A stretch of 64,000 bases of DNA, from NCBI GenBank assembly GCA_007449985.2, contig VIIQ02000247.1, positions 56,639 through 120,638 of the forward strand, in the 5' to 3' direction. This document shows positions 25,654 to 37,855 of this stretch, one piece after another (the stretch's first letter is position 1; the number at the start of each line of letters is the position of its first letter). The DNA is from Desmodesmus armatus (taxonomy: Eukaryota; Chlorophyta; Chlorophyceae; Sphaeropleales; Scenedesmaceae). The notes below the pieces were generated by a model. The model searched no databases, was not told the DNA's origin, and was given only the letters and a program-made list of their open reading frames with translations. Both the position numbers and the translations under genes were made by a program.

Positions 25654-27169
25654 TTAGCCAGTGCAGGACACAACCATGGGCAGCAAGATCAGCTCATTGC
25701 CCCTTGCCACCTGCCCCACCAGTAAGTACCTCCCCGCAGAAGGGAACACCACCTCGGTCTTGAGCACAGGGCCAAACCTAGCGGGCAGTGCAGTGCCTGC
25801 CTCTGCACCACTGTGCCCTGCATGTTGTGCTGCAGGAGGGGCGCCGAGCTGTGCTGACATCAATGTCGGCATGGGAGCTGGGCTTGTGCTGTTAGGAGCT
25901 GCTGCCTGGAGCATCTTCCTGCCGTGGCTGGTATGGATTCCTGTGGAACGGTACAATTCAGGAACAGATATCAGCACAAGGGACAGCGTGAGTCCGACTC
26001 ACCTGAGGCTTATAGTGACAACGGCATGGCGACAAAGCTGCATGCTGGGCGCTCAGATCAGCAAGGTACCGGGTACACGGCCCAACGCTCCTGCTGATAC
26101 TGATCATCATGGTGTACAGTTTGCATCACACAGGATGAGATGGTCGCTTTGCTAAGCGTACCTGCATCGTGTGGCGTCGTGCTTGTGTTGCTTCCACTGG
26201 TTCCGCTGGTGCTGCCGCTGCGTGCCTTGCTGTCTGTGACGACATCGCCATGCACGTGCTGAATGGACCCCAAGTCGCTCGCACAACCGCCAAGTGCATG
26301 GGGGCCCCATAGTATGGGTTCAAGTCATTCACTGGCTGGCTCAGCATGCGGCTTGTGCTGTTGTACTTTCCGATTGGCCTTGTCAGCGTCCATACATATG
26401 TCACCGCAGTGCCTGGCTTGCAGGAAGCACCCTGCGGCCCGAACAGGGTCACTGTGTACACCCCAGGGGTGAAGATTGTGGTGGTCGCCCTGCTGCTGCT
26501 GCTGCTGTTGCCAGGCGGGATGACAGTGCTGTTCGTGCCACCCGGTGGCACTGCGGCAGTGCTGGCAGCCCTTACAGCATCTGGCTTGACTAATAGAGCT
26601 CTGAGGCTGACTGCCGGCTGATGGGGCATCAGAGGGACGCTCCTGACCGTCACTACAGGTGGACTGTCAGCACTGGTACCCCCTGCCGCTGCTAGACCGC
26701 TGGTGCTGGGCGCACCCATGCGGGGGCTGCCTGGGATCGAGATCCTGGTGCTGTTGGCAATTGGCCCTCCTGCCAGCGCGCCATCCACAGCGATGAGGTA
26801 GGTTCCAGCTGAGGGAAAGACGGTGTTCTTGATGGAGAAAGCGGATGGGGTCTTGTGTGAGGGGTGCCAGTGGAAGAAGGTGTCCAGGTCCTGACCCACC
26901 CCCAGCACATGCAGCAGCTGATCATGAGACACCTGGAATGCGGATGTTGGGATGGGCTGCAGGCCAGGGAGGCTTTTGAGGCCGACTGAAAGATTCAGGG
27001 GGCGTCCAGGCTGAGGGGTCACTGACGATGCTAGGTCTATATGTGCTGGCACTGCAGTAGGTTCAGCACTGTCAGCTGCTGCTTTTGCCCCAGCCCAGTG
27101 CGGCAGGACCAGAACACAAAGAAGGACACACGATAGCCTGTGAGCGCAATTGGTGGCATGTGCAATCAT
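25654..27169 (-). CDS. Secreted protein with two metal-binding-like beta repeats
   Basis: Exons 26162-27169 and 25654-25940 join in phase (PHDAG|GIHTSHG). The N-terminus is a signal peptide (MIAHATNCAHRLSCVLLCVLVLP...AGA), so the product should be secreted or lumenal. Two related units follow. Unit one has LLHVLGVGQDLDTFFHWHPSH then TVFPSAGTYLIAVDG. Unit two has PMHLAVVR...DLGSIQHVHGD then VVFPSAGRYLLVGQ. The HxH pair followed by a VFPSAGxY strand is reminiscent of bacterial YtkA/FixH-like periplasmic domains involved with metal handling; that link is from memory and tentative. The two halves of unit two are in different frames: one base is missing close to 26268-26275. Length is about 430 residues. 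Confidence 0.7.
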
Positions 27170-27559
27170 TGTGATGTGATGAATTGACACTTTTTGCGTG
27201 ATGTGCTTGATGGGGCTCCACACGATTGCACTGTCAGCTTGTTGCAACTGCCACCGCAACTGCCACCGCAACTGCACAGCTCACGTACTAATGTTGCGTG
27301 CGACAGCTCAACCTTATTTTTTATGTTTCAGCCAAACGTCTCGACGTGCGCCGAGAGGGTTCACGTCTCTCTCTGCTGCAGAAGCTGGTGCAAGCGTGAT
27401 GACTCATCAAAACCGTCAGACACACTCATCACGGTTGCGGGTTCAGTGAAGCTTGCGTCGACTTACCTCCTGTTTTGGGCACCAAACAGAAGCACAACCA
27501 CACGATTTCTGAAGGAGCCTTCGCAAGCATCCCGCCACTTTTCCACCACAACTGCTGCA
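27170..27559. promoter_or_regulatory. Compact divergent promoter of the secreted-protein and F-box/LRR genes
   Basis: Only 390 bases separate the two start codons, which point away from each other. It includes a short tandem repeat of CAACTGCCACCG (about 27245-27279). Confidence 0.5.
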
Positions 27560-29428
27560 ATGTCTGTGGGTCTTTCCTCTTTGCCCGATGAAGTGTTGAA
27601 GCTCGTATTGCAGCATGTTCCCGTCCAGTACCGGCTGAGCAGCTGCTGTCTGGTGAACAAGAGACTGCATGCTGCTGCAGTAGCAGCGACGCAGGACTTG
27701 CAGCTGTGGTTTGGTGATGACCAGCACCCAAGCAAAGGGATGCTGATACCACGCGATCAGGAGGGATCATTCCTGGACTGGACTCTCCACCACGGCCAGC
27801 ACTTGACACGCCTTGAGCTGGACAGATTCCAACGGCCACTGCAACAGCTGCTCTGCACCAACCTGCAGGACTTGAGGCTGAACCGTGGGTGTGCTGAGGT
27901 GGGCCTTGCACCATCATACTTCAGGGTGCAGCTGGGGGCAGCAGATGGCCAGTCAGGTGTGATCGCCGGGTGCACTAAGCTGACCCGACTGGAGTTGAAC
28001 TGTGACATCATCGATGTTCCTGCGCGTGCTGTGGTCAGCAGCTTCTCAAGCCTGGTGCATCTGCAGCACCTGGACGCGCTAGCCATGAAATATGTGGCAC
28101 ACCGTGGTGCTGTTGAGTGCGCATTGGGGGGCTTTTCAGGTGCTACGCTGCCGCGTCTGCAGGACCTCACGTATCTTACCGGCTGGTTGTCTGTTGAGAA
28201 TCTGCAGCAGCTGGGCGAGCTCACCCGCCTGCAATACCTGTCTTTTGCGGTTGATGACATGGCAGTTGACCTCGGTGTCCTGCGTAGTGTGCCAGGGTTG
28301 GTGTTCCCTGCTTCCCTCACATACCTTGGTATTGGTTCGGGTGTGGAAGCTGGGGTGCTTTCGTCTTTCCCTACGGGTTTGAGGCATGTGCGGCTTGCTC
28401 ATGTGGCTGAAGGGCCCCCTGAGGGGCCGGGCTCGTTGTTATGTTGCATGTCACGGCTGCAGCATCTGACACAGCTGTCACTGAAGTGCAGAAGTAGCCT
28501 GGATTGGCCACCTGCCGGTTCTGCATACTCGGCGCTGACGGCTAGCAGCAACCTAGAGGAGGTGTTGCTGCACGGATGCAAGCTCCCCAAGGGCGTATGG
28601 CCGCATGTGTTCCCTGCTGCACGCAAGCTGCCACAACTCACCCGCTTGAGCTTTTCGCTCATGTTTCGAGATGAGGAAGACGTGCCTTGGTGGGGTGCAG
28701 CAGACCTGTCTAGCCTTGTCAGCTGCTGCCCTAACCTGTGTGATCTGATCGACATCACCCTGCAGTATGGGCTGCACGTGTCTGAGCTGCACCAGCTGTC
28801 AGCCCTGACCAAGCTGCACGTGAACTACCCTTCTGATGACTGGTATGCGTTTGAGGAGTCACTGGAAGGCCTGACGGCTGTCAGAAGGCTGAGGTTCCTG
28901 CGCATAGCCATGCCACATGGCAACGAAGACACTGACATCACCTCCTTCCAGCCCCTTACACAGCTGACAGCTCTGACACACATCGAGTTCTCCAACGTCC
29001 CCGCACGCCCTCCTGACGGGCCGGTGGTAATCACGCACTTCGAGCTGGACTTTTGTTTCAGCGCACAGGTAGGTGCCAGGCTACAGCCTTCATGAAGGGT
29101 CAATAATTCAAAGTATATCACGTTGGTGCACTGGGATTGCATGTGATACTTTACTGCACTATGGCCCACCCGGGGTGCTGCCAGCTTCAACGGTTGAAGG
29201 CACTAGCAGTCAGTCCGCCAGGTGCAAGGCTGGTTTGTTGGTTCAACCAGGCAGCACCAATAGCACCCCAACCGCATGGTGATCTCGATGCTTTCGTGCG
29301 TGCTCTGTGCTGAAGGTTATTACATGTTGCTTTCTTGTGTGCAGGTCGATGATGTACCCAGCGTGTCGTGGATACTGAACGATGAGATAGAATGTTCCAA
29401 GTGTATGCGCGCATACTCAGACAGTTGA
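27560..29428 (+). CDS. F-box protein with leucine-rich repeats
   Basis: Likely substrate receptor of an SCF ubiquitin ligase. The start chosen is the ATG at 27560, because the F-box begins at once (LSSLPDEVLKLVLQHVPVQY...CCLVNKRLHAAA). Leucine-rich repeats follow through exon 1 (for example TKLTRLELNC, LQDLTYLTGWLSVENLQQLG, LTRLQYLSFAVDD, PQLTRLSFSL). Exon 1 is 27560-29068; exon 2 is 29345-29428 and ends MRAYSDS-stop, giving 530 residues. The join is in phase and exon 1 is one uninterrupted 503-codon frame. The single intron has neither G/C runs nor ghost copies. A truncated relative lies at 48202-48820. Confidence 0.88.
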
Positions 29429-31066
29429 TGGGCTGCGGCGCTGCGCAGCACCTCAGGAGCTTGCGCAGATGGTGCGCACCAACGCGCACATGCAGGCTGC
29501 CTGTCTCCCGGGAGTGCGTCGGCACAGTGCCGCAGACATGTCTGTCCTGCAGGGTCCCTGCAAGGCCCTAGGGGCACCAACACAGACAGTGCACCAGCAG
29601 CAGGACTGGGGCTTTTTACTGTTCTAATTCTGTGTGCCGGGTGCGCACCTATTGGATGGCTGGCAGGTGTGACTGCAAGAGCTGCTGTCGCTCGGACTAC
29701 TTTGGTCGTTGCAACAGTACAGGGGGGCTATGCATGCCCAAGTGCAGCAGCTTGAGAGTCACTGAGTGGCTCTGTACATGGCATGGCCCAATGTTGCGAA
29801 TATCCCATGCTTGGGCCAAGCTGTGACGGTCATGGCAGTGTTGGCTGCAAGCTGTTTTCAGTGGCATGGTTGGCCCTGTTTCCTTCAGAATTGCTGTAGC
29901 CTACTGGATACAGTGTGCATTGGCAGTACTGCATGAGATACGTGGAACCTTGTTTGGGCTGTACATTTTTGCTGTAGCATGCAAAGTACCATCCAAATTG
30001 CATGTTCTGCATTGAGAGGTGTCTTCAGCAAGCAAACTCCTGCCAGATTCAGAGAAACAACTCCCATCATGCAACGGTTGCAGATGGTGGTCATCACGTG
30101 CTAGTCAACTTGCAATTCTTGAAAGGCCTCTAGGCCAGCTCACAACAGGAACAACAGATGCTGACGATGCACAGCCTTGCAACACCCCCAACACACCGCC
30201 AAAAAGCGCCAAAGGGGTTTGCACACCAACCAAAGCAGCCGATGGGGCGCACATGCTCCCAGTGTCGTTGTGGCATGTGCCACCCATGACTTCTCATCCG
30301 ACTCAAACTGCCCTGAGCAGCTGCCGGCCGCAGAACCACAATCATCAACAATCCATGCATAATTATGTTCCACCTTCAGGAACGTCCCCACAAACAGCAA
30401 TGAACACTGCGACACATTGCTGTGCTGGTGCATTCATGACAATATGACGGCGGCCAAGCAAATTGAAGTGTGGCCCTTCAACCGAACTGGCGGCCCCCAG
30501 CCACTTCCTGCCCATGCAAGCTTACAGCACTACAGCACCCATCAAATCTGTGCAGAGATAGCAAGCCTGCTGATGTTGATGCAGCACAGACTGCTTCTCA
30601 TGGCTGCTGACAGCCGCCCACAGCAGCGACAAGCCCCCTCTGCAACTTGACTGAACCGCAATACCCCAGCAACTTCACCAAGGCATCTGGTACAGCAATC
30701 AGATAGCCCTGCTGACAGCCTCACAGGAGCACCAGCCATCCAGCAAACATGAATATGGTCTACCGCAGCCGCTGCTGACCACTGCCCCACAGCTGCTGCC
30801 GCTGCACAAACCACTGCATTACAGCAGGTGCAGTGCACATGACCGACAGGCACGGAGACCTCAACACCCTCACGACTGTCAATATCAACCAGCAATCTCC
30901 GACAATGCTGGCAGCCATTGTCCAAGCAACTACAAAACACCCCCCACACCTCTGATTGAGCACAAGGGGATGCCTGTCACCGTTCTCGCCTCACAGCATC
31001 ACCCCCATCCCTCCTTTCATTGCAACAAGTAGGCAAAACCCTCACAGCACCAAACCCTTGGAAACC
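29429..31066. other. Intergenic interval between the convergent F-box/LRR and PTH2 genes
   Basis: 3' regions of both genes. I see no further gene; the ORFs here look random in composition. Confidence 0.55.
30819..30823 (-). terminator. TGTAA polyadenylation-like signal for PTH2
   Basis: TTACA on the plus strand, 245 bases beyond the PTH2 stop codon in the direction of transcription. Another lies at 30522-30526. Assigned by position and motif only. Confidence 0.35.
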
Positions 31067-32419
31067 TCACAACAGCACCAGGCCACCAGCAATCTTAGGC
31101 AGGTCCTCAGCAGGCATGGGCCCCAATGCAAGTATCGTTCGGCTCTTGCGCGGCACCGCAGCATCCCCACCGCTGCTGCCGCCGCCGCCGCCGCTGCTGC
31201 TGCTGGGCACTGCCTCTGCTATGCTGTGGTATGGTATGCCTGCTGCTCGTGCTGCTTCCAGTGCTGCTAGTAGCTGCTGCTCGCTGTCGGCGCGTAGCAC
31301 CAGCTTGGGACCCTTGGACAGCTCCTGGCGTGACAAAAAGTGACAGGTGACCAGGTAAGGTGACAAGAGTAACAGAGGGTGAGAAAGAGTGAGGGCAGGC
31401 AACGGTAGTACCACCGGCATGCAATGCACAGGCAGTACTAATGCTGCACCTTGCACCACTGCATACCACCCCCTCTTTAGACAAACCTGAGTGGCAGCTT
31501 CTGCAGAGCCTCGCGTAGCTGGTACTACGGCATACCCAGCCTCTCCCCCCCCCCAAATTCCTGTAGTGCCCTGCAAGTCACCCATGGTGTGACGGCTGGG
31601 TTGCACATATCTTGCCAATACTGCACCTGGCACTCTTACATACCCCCCCCCCCCGACACAACCCAGACTTGCAGCTGCGCGGCCTGGTGTAGCTGCACCA
31701 TAACTGCACAAATCAGCCTCGCCCCCCCCCCCCCCCCCCCGCCCCCTCCTCATGTCCCAAAGGCCCTGCAACTCACCCACGGCTGCAATGCTGGGTTGCG
31801 TGCCTTGTAGAGCTTTCTGAACATAGCCAGTGCTGCATCCCCCCCCCCACCAGACACCACCTACGCGGCAGCTGTTGCTCAGCTGGGATAGCTGGTACTG
31901 TTACCCCCCCCCCCCCAAGGGCCCTGCAACTCACCCACGGCTGCAGTGCTGGGTTGCGGGCCTTGTAGAGCTTTTTGAAGAGGGCCAGTGCTGCGTGTGC
32001 CGTCATCACGGACAGCTTCTGCTTGCTCCACTGCAGGTCACGACGTACCACAAACACCATGCGCAACCTGCACACATACACGCGGCGGGGGGGGGGGGGG
32101 GTCAGGTGGTGGTGGTGGGTGTGTGTGTGTGTGGGGGGGGGGGGGCAGGGGCAAAAGTGGCAGTTGTTACACGATAGTGTAGTGCACTACAAACACCATC
32201 AGCAATCTGCAAGCAAGGGGGGGGGGACTGGCAGGTGGGGGGGGGACTGGATCTAGTATGGTGGCGGTGGGGAACAAACAGGCGGGGGGTTTGAGAGTGT
32301 CATGACATGGCACCACATGAACTCCAACCTCTGCTACTGCCGATACTCTTGTGCTGCTGATGCTCCTGCACTGCAACTTTCTGCTGCTGCATACTTGCCT
32401 GCTGGAGAATCCTGCCACA

Positions 32420-32456
<37 letters not shown>

Positions 32457-32859
32457 CCCCGCCCCGCCCGCCCCCCAAAACACAAAAGCTTGCCCCCTCA
32501 AAAGCAATGCTACTCCGTGTAAAAGCACATACGCCACAGTACTCACCCCGTGTCGCTGCCGCCGCTGCTGTTGCGTGCCGAGCCCTGCCTGCTGATGCCA
32601 TTGCTGTTGACGCTGCTGCTTCTGCTCATGCGGGGTGTGGGGGCAGGCTGAAGCTGCTGACACTTGCAGTGGGACTCAAACCGCCGCCAGAGGGCACGGG
32701 TAAGCCCTGGAGCGCCGATAGATCGATAGTTTGAACCTTTGGCTCGCTGTCTGCTGCTGCTTTGGCGTAGTAGTGCATGGCATAGGCTCCTGCTGCTGCT
32801 CCACAGGCAAAGGCAGCTGCACAGGCGCCCCAAATCTGGACGCTGCTGCTACTAGACAT
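31067..32859 (-). CDS. PTH2: Peptidyl-tRNA hydrolase 2 (Bit1 type) with N-terminal membrane anchor
   Basis: Releases tRNA from prematurely dropped peptidyl-tRNA. Exons: 32547-32859, 31935-32067 and 31067-31324. Exon 1 encodes a hydrophobic anchor (WGACAAAFACGAAAGAYAMHYY) like that of eukaryotic PTH2, then a Ser-rich linker. The catalytic domain begins in exon 2 (LRMVFVVRRDLQWSKQKLSV, then TAHAALALFKKL) and ends in exon 3 (KLVLRADSEQQLLAALEAAR; RTILALGPMPAEDLPKIAGGL-VLL). Both joins are phase-exact. A Ser/Gly insertion interrupts exon 3 before RKSRTILALG. Exon 1 changes frame near the run 32639-32643 (CCCCC in sense); one extra C would restore LPPTPRMSRSSS. Ghost copies of the exon 2 end lie in intron 2. 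Confidence 0.9.
31567..31838 (-). repeat. Two ghost copies of PTH2 exon 2 end and donor
   Basis: The exon 2 end and donor (31919-31996) recur at 31761-31838, still readable as LYKARNPALQPW with a GTGAGT donor, and more degenerately at 31567-31604. Each copy is followed, in the sense direction, by a long G run. They lie inside intron 2. Confidence 0.9.
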
Positions 32860-34094
32860 GGTCGTTGGGATAGCGAGCGATTAAGGGATTGTCAGGCCGC
32901 TATGGGTTGTTGCATGGACAGCCACAGGCTGGCTGCTGCTGTGAGAGGTTACTACTGCTGCTGCTGTGGAGTCAAGTAAATGGTTGCCGCTGCTGCGTTG
33001 AATTGCCTGTAAATCGTGAACAAAGTAATCTGACTGTTTGGTTATAAGCCGACGAGGCACGTTGACGCCAGCAAAGTGATAGGTGCTCCTTGGCGATGGG
33101 ATGTGAACACTGACGAAAACGTCTGCAAGCAGGCAACACTTGCAGTTTGAACGGCTGCAACGATGGTGATATTGCATCTACGTCTGTCAGGAGGGGTTTA
33201 TGACAAGTGCTGGTGCTGTACTGGACAATAACGTCCTGTAAAAGGCCTTCACTTTGCATGTCCAAGGCCAAGGTCTTACATTCAACGTATGCATTTCAGA
33301 ACAACCGCTCATCGTGACTTCAACATGGCCCCACCGACAGCTGATGCTGCAGCATCACCAGGAGCAGTGAAACTCTGGCTGGAGCTGTTGCAACCAAAGA
33401 ATGAACAGTGCAATACGCCAGCACCCTTTGTCAAATAAGCTACACATAACCTTGAAGACATTGCCTATCCGGTACATTGAGCTGCCACACCAACAGCAGG
33501 ATCCTGAGTGCCGCAAGGACAGGGCGCCCTGTAAAATCCCTTCCATGTATAAACAAAGAAGGTATGGGATATGCCCAGGCTTGCCACGCCTGGGTTAGTA
33601 ACCCACTAGGCAGTACACCAAAGCATAGTACTGGCAGTTGCAAATGGTCGGTCACCCAAGTAATCAACAGGTGTCAGCAGGGTAAAACAACATCACACTG
33701 CCCACTGCATGACAGAAACGCAAACGGTCGCTTTGTCCCGTAGCTGCAGCTACGGTGAAAGTGCTTTGCCTTGAGCAACACAGTTTGCAAGCCAGCCTGG
33801 TCGCGTAAGGGGTTAGCGATACGAGTACACGCCGTGTACACGGTGTAGCAGACAATGAAAGAAGCATCTTGGGACAGGGGGTTCATCGTGCACAGCTTCC
33901 AATCTTCGTGTGCTGCTTGGGTCACTCCCCTTGCTATCTGGCAACAATACAGTACACCAAACAGCCTTGCACATTTGTAAATAAAAATTCAGCTCAAACA
34001 CTGTGGCAAACCCAGAAAGCAATCTGGCTGAGGAAAGGTCGAACAAATTCTGTCACCACAACTGCTAGACAAACTTTGAAAGAGGTGCCAACAA
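32860..34094. other. Interval between the PTH2 start and the JmjC gene end
   Basis: This should hold the PTH2 promoter and the JmjC 3' UTR. TTACA at 33276-33280 could be the JmjC poly(A) signal. No coding region is supported. Confidence 0.5.
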
Positions 34095-34150
34095 TCACAA
34101 GCTGAACCCAAAGCTGAAACCAACCCCTGGGCCATCTCCTTGACCTTCCA

Positions 34151-34186
<36 letters not shown>

Positions 34187-37100
34187 CGCTTTCACACCCT
34201 ACACTGAACCCAAAACTAAACCCAGCAGCCCCTGCAGCACTGCCAATCCCCACTGCATCTCCATCACCTTGAACACCTGCTGCTGCTGCTGCTGCACGAT
34301 GAGGCTGTCCCGACCTCTCTTCATGCTGCTGCTGCTGCTGGTGTGGATGCTGGCGTGTCGACTTGAACAGCTCGCTCAGTTTGTGCTCTGCCTGCCTCTG
34401 CTGTAGCTGCTGCTCCTGCTGCTGTCGCACTGCTGCTAGCACCTCAGGCCGCTGCTGCTGCAGGGCCGACACGAAACGGTCATGCAAGCTGCCCCTGCAC
34501 AACAACATTGGCAAAAGGGAGCAACAGCAAATGGGCAAAATTGAGGGGCACGATTCCGTACAGAGGAACTTTCAAGCATTGAAAACCACGGTCCAGCACA
34601 CAACTTCTCACAAATCACATCAGTCCTTGGATAACATGACCCTGGCTGTGTGGTATAACAGTGCAATGGTAGTTGCGACTTGTTGCAAGTGATTGCTGAA
34701 ATACACACCTGTCCTCCATCCCACAGCCCAACACCAGCTATCTCCTTTCAGCCCGTAGGTAATCAAGACACAAAGCCTTACCAACCAGGCCACCAAACAG
34801 GGCCCCCAATCAACTTTAGGGCCTCAAAACCCCACTCACAACCCACACATGCTGAAGCAACCACACACCACAACATGCCCTTCTGATGCACCTCCCGCCC
34901 ACCCACCCACCTGTCCTCCATCCCACAGCCCGACACCAGCTCCTTCCTCCCAGGCCGTAGGAAGTCCAACACGCGGGGCAGCCCGGTGCTGCTCACGAAG
35001 TTTTGTGTGACCGCCACTGTGTGACCAATGTTCAGCACACAGTGCCACCAACCCCGAGGGACATAGAGGACCTCCCCTGGCTTGCAGATGCACTCGATAG
35101 GGGGAACCTGTTCGAAGAAGAAAAGAGCGTGGGCGGGGGGGGGGGGGGGGGTGTTGCAGTCACAATCATGTGGTTTTTAATGAGGGGTCTTTGGGAGAGG
35201 GGAAGCACAGCACAACGCTGCTCGCATAACTTTCTGTGACCGCCGCTGTGTGACCAAGGTTGAGCACACAGTGCCACCAACCCCGGGGGACATAGAGGAC
35301 CTCTCCTGGCTTGCAGATGCACTCAGTAGGAGGGACTTGTTCGAAAATAGAAAAGAGCGCGGGGAGGGGGTGGGGTGGGGAAGTTGTTGCAGTCACAATC
35401 ATGTGGTTTTTGATGGGGGAGGGGTCTTTGGGAGAGGGGAAGCAGCACAACGCTGTTCGCAACTTTTTGTGACTGCCACTGTGTGACCAATGCTGAGCAC
35501 AGAGTGCCACCTACCCCGGGAAACGTAGAGAACCTCCCCTGGCTTGCACATGCACTCAATAGGGGGAACCTGTTGAACAAGAAAAACGAGAGGGGGGGGG
35601 GGGGGGAGGGGCACGAGTGTGTTGAATTCAGATCTAGATAAGTGTTGGTGGGACAGAGACTGGTCCTTTGAGAGCGGGAGAGCAGCCCAGTGCTGCTCAC
35701 AGTAGCTTTGTGTGACCGCCGCTGTGTGACCAAGATTTAGCACACAGTGCCACCAACCCCGGGGGACATAGAGAACCTCTCCTGGCTTGCAGATGCACTC
35801 GACAGGAGGGACCTGTTTAACAAGAAAATAGCAGGGGGTGGGAGTGGGGTTGGGGGGTTGTTGAAGGCAAATATAGATAAGTGCTGCTGGGGGAGGCAGG
35901 GGAGAGAGGGGGAGCAGCCCAGTGCTGCTCACGAAGTTTTGTGTGACCGCCGCTGTGTGACTAAGATTTAGCACACAGTGCCACCAACCCCGGGGGACAT
36001 AGAGAACCTCTCCTGGCTTGCAGATGCACTCGACAGGAGGGACCTGTTTAACAAGAAAATAGCAGGGGGTGGGAGTGGGGTTGGGGGGGGTTGGGGGGTT
36101 GTTGAAGGCAAATATAGATAAGTGCTGCTGGGGGAGGCAGGGGAGAGAGGGGGAGCAGCCCAGTGCTGCTCACGAAGTTTTGTGTGACCGCCACTGTGTG
36201 ACCAAGATTTAGCACACAGTGCCACCAACCCCGGGGGACGTAGAGAACCTCCCCTGGCTTGCAGATGCACTCTATAGGAGGGACCTGTGGAAAAGCAAAC
36301 AGGGAAGGGAATTGTAGAGGAAGACTCAAGGAAAAATGACGTGAAGCCCCCCATCCCACCCCATGAACATCACCCTTTGACCTGCCCACCACAGTTTTGC
36401 CCTTGAAGGTCCAACCCATAGCTCACACATCATGCCTGAATATCTGAACCTGGCCCCACCTGGCCCACCTGGTCCACCTGGCCCACCTGGCTCACCTACC
36501 TTTGAGTTGCGTGCCTCGTCATAGAAGTTGAGGAACCACTCGATGATGCTCACAGGGGCTGCCACGTCAGCACCATCGGGACTGGGGTGCACGCCAGGAG
36601 GGGGGCTGCCTGTGTGGTGGCAGGGTGAGGCAGTGCAAGGCGAAACACGTTGTAATGCGTACAGTACAGTGTATGGTGTGGGAACAGAACCCCCTCAGCA
36701 CTGGCCAGCAAGCCGTGCCCTCCAGTCCCTCAGGTCTGAAGAGAAACCAAACAAAGTGAAAGCAATTCAGCATACTATACTGGCAGGAACGTACTACGTT
36801 CCTGCCAGAAGTGGGCGGCGACCCCCCATGTTGACACCCTGTCACACTCATCCCCCTCTCTCTCACTCCTGTTTAAACCCACCTGGAGGGAACAGGATCC
36901 ACTTCTTCATCCCGCTGACAACCGCGTTCCACGCACACGTGGCGTTGGGGTCGACATGGAACGACGAGCCGGATCGGTGAGGGCCGATAATCAACCACCT
37001 GAACACAGACAAACCCCACAAAGTTTTCAGGGCGATCCAATCGCATGACGCAAGTCGGGTACACGCGTCAGACTTTTATACACCAGAAACCGCTAGCAGA

Positions 37101-37779
37101 TTTGAAGTCAGTATCCGATATTGAATCCGCGTGATGAGAGTGATTCATGTGCGGGGGACAAAGAGGAGCTTCTGTCTTGGCTCATGTGATGCTTGCAAAT
37201 GTCGGATGCGATAAGTACAGCGCATGAGCTGTACAGCCATGGTGACCAGCATCTGGCCATCTCCTCCCTCCCCCTACAAGCCACATGCTCATCATGTTAT
37301 AACGTTTCAATTAGTCCCAACATTGCGCAGGCCCACAAGAGCAGTCCAAACCTCAGACATGCACCTGTAGTGTGGTCGTTTGTCTTCCCCCAGCAATTCA
37401 AACCGGTCCTCAGTGAATGAATTGAGGTTTAGCGTTGAGGGGTTAGCGCCCCCCCCCCCCCCACACAAGCCTGCCACCAGTTGGAATACGCACCTGTAGT
37501 CAGGTCGTTTGTCTTCCTCCCAGCACTTCACTGTTTGAAACAGGTCATCAGTGGATGCAAATGGGACCCATAAAGGTTGGTCCATGATCACTAAACGTAC
37601 AGGTCTCAGTGCAGGTCAAGCCCCCCCCCTTCCCCCACCCCTAACAGCATTTGGAATGCGCACCTGTAGTCTGGTCGTTTGTCTTCCCCCAGTACCTCAA
37701 AGAGGTCCTCAGTGAATGCAGAAGGCACCCAGTAGTCACTTGAGAGGTGGGGACAGGCTGACGCAAAGGCCTGCAGGGT

Positions 37780-37855
<76 letters not shown>

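Noticed and set aside
34990..36290. CRISPR-like regularly spaced repeats
   Set aside because: Units are 230-240 bp, diverged, carry exon code and lack short identical repeats with unique spacers; eukaryotic gene context.
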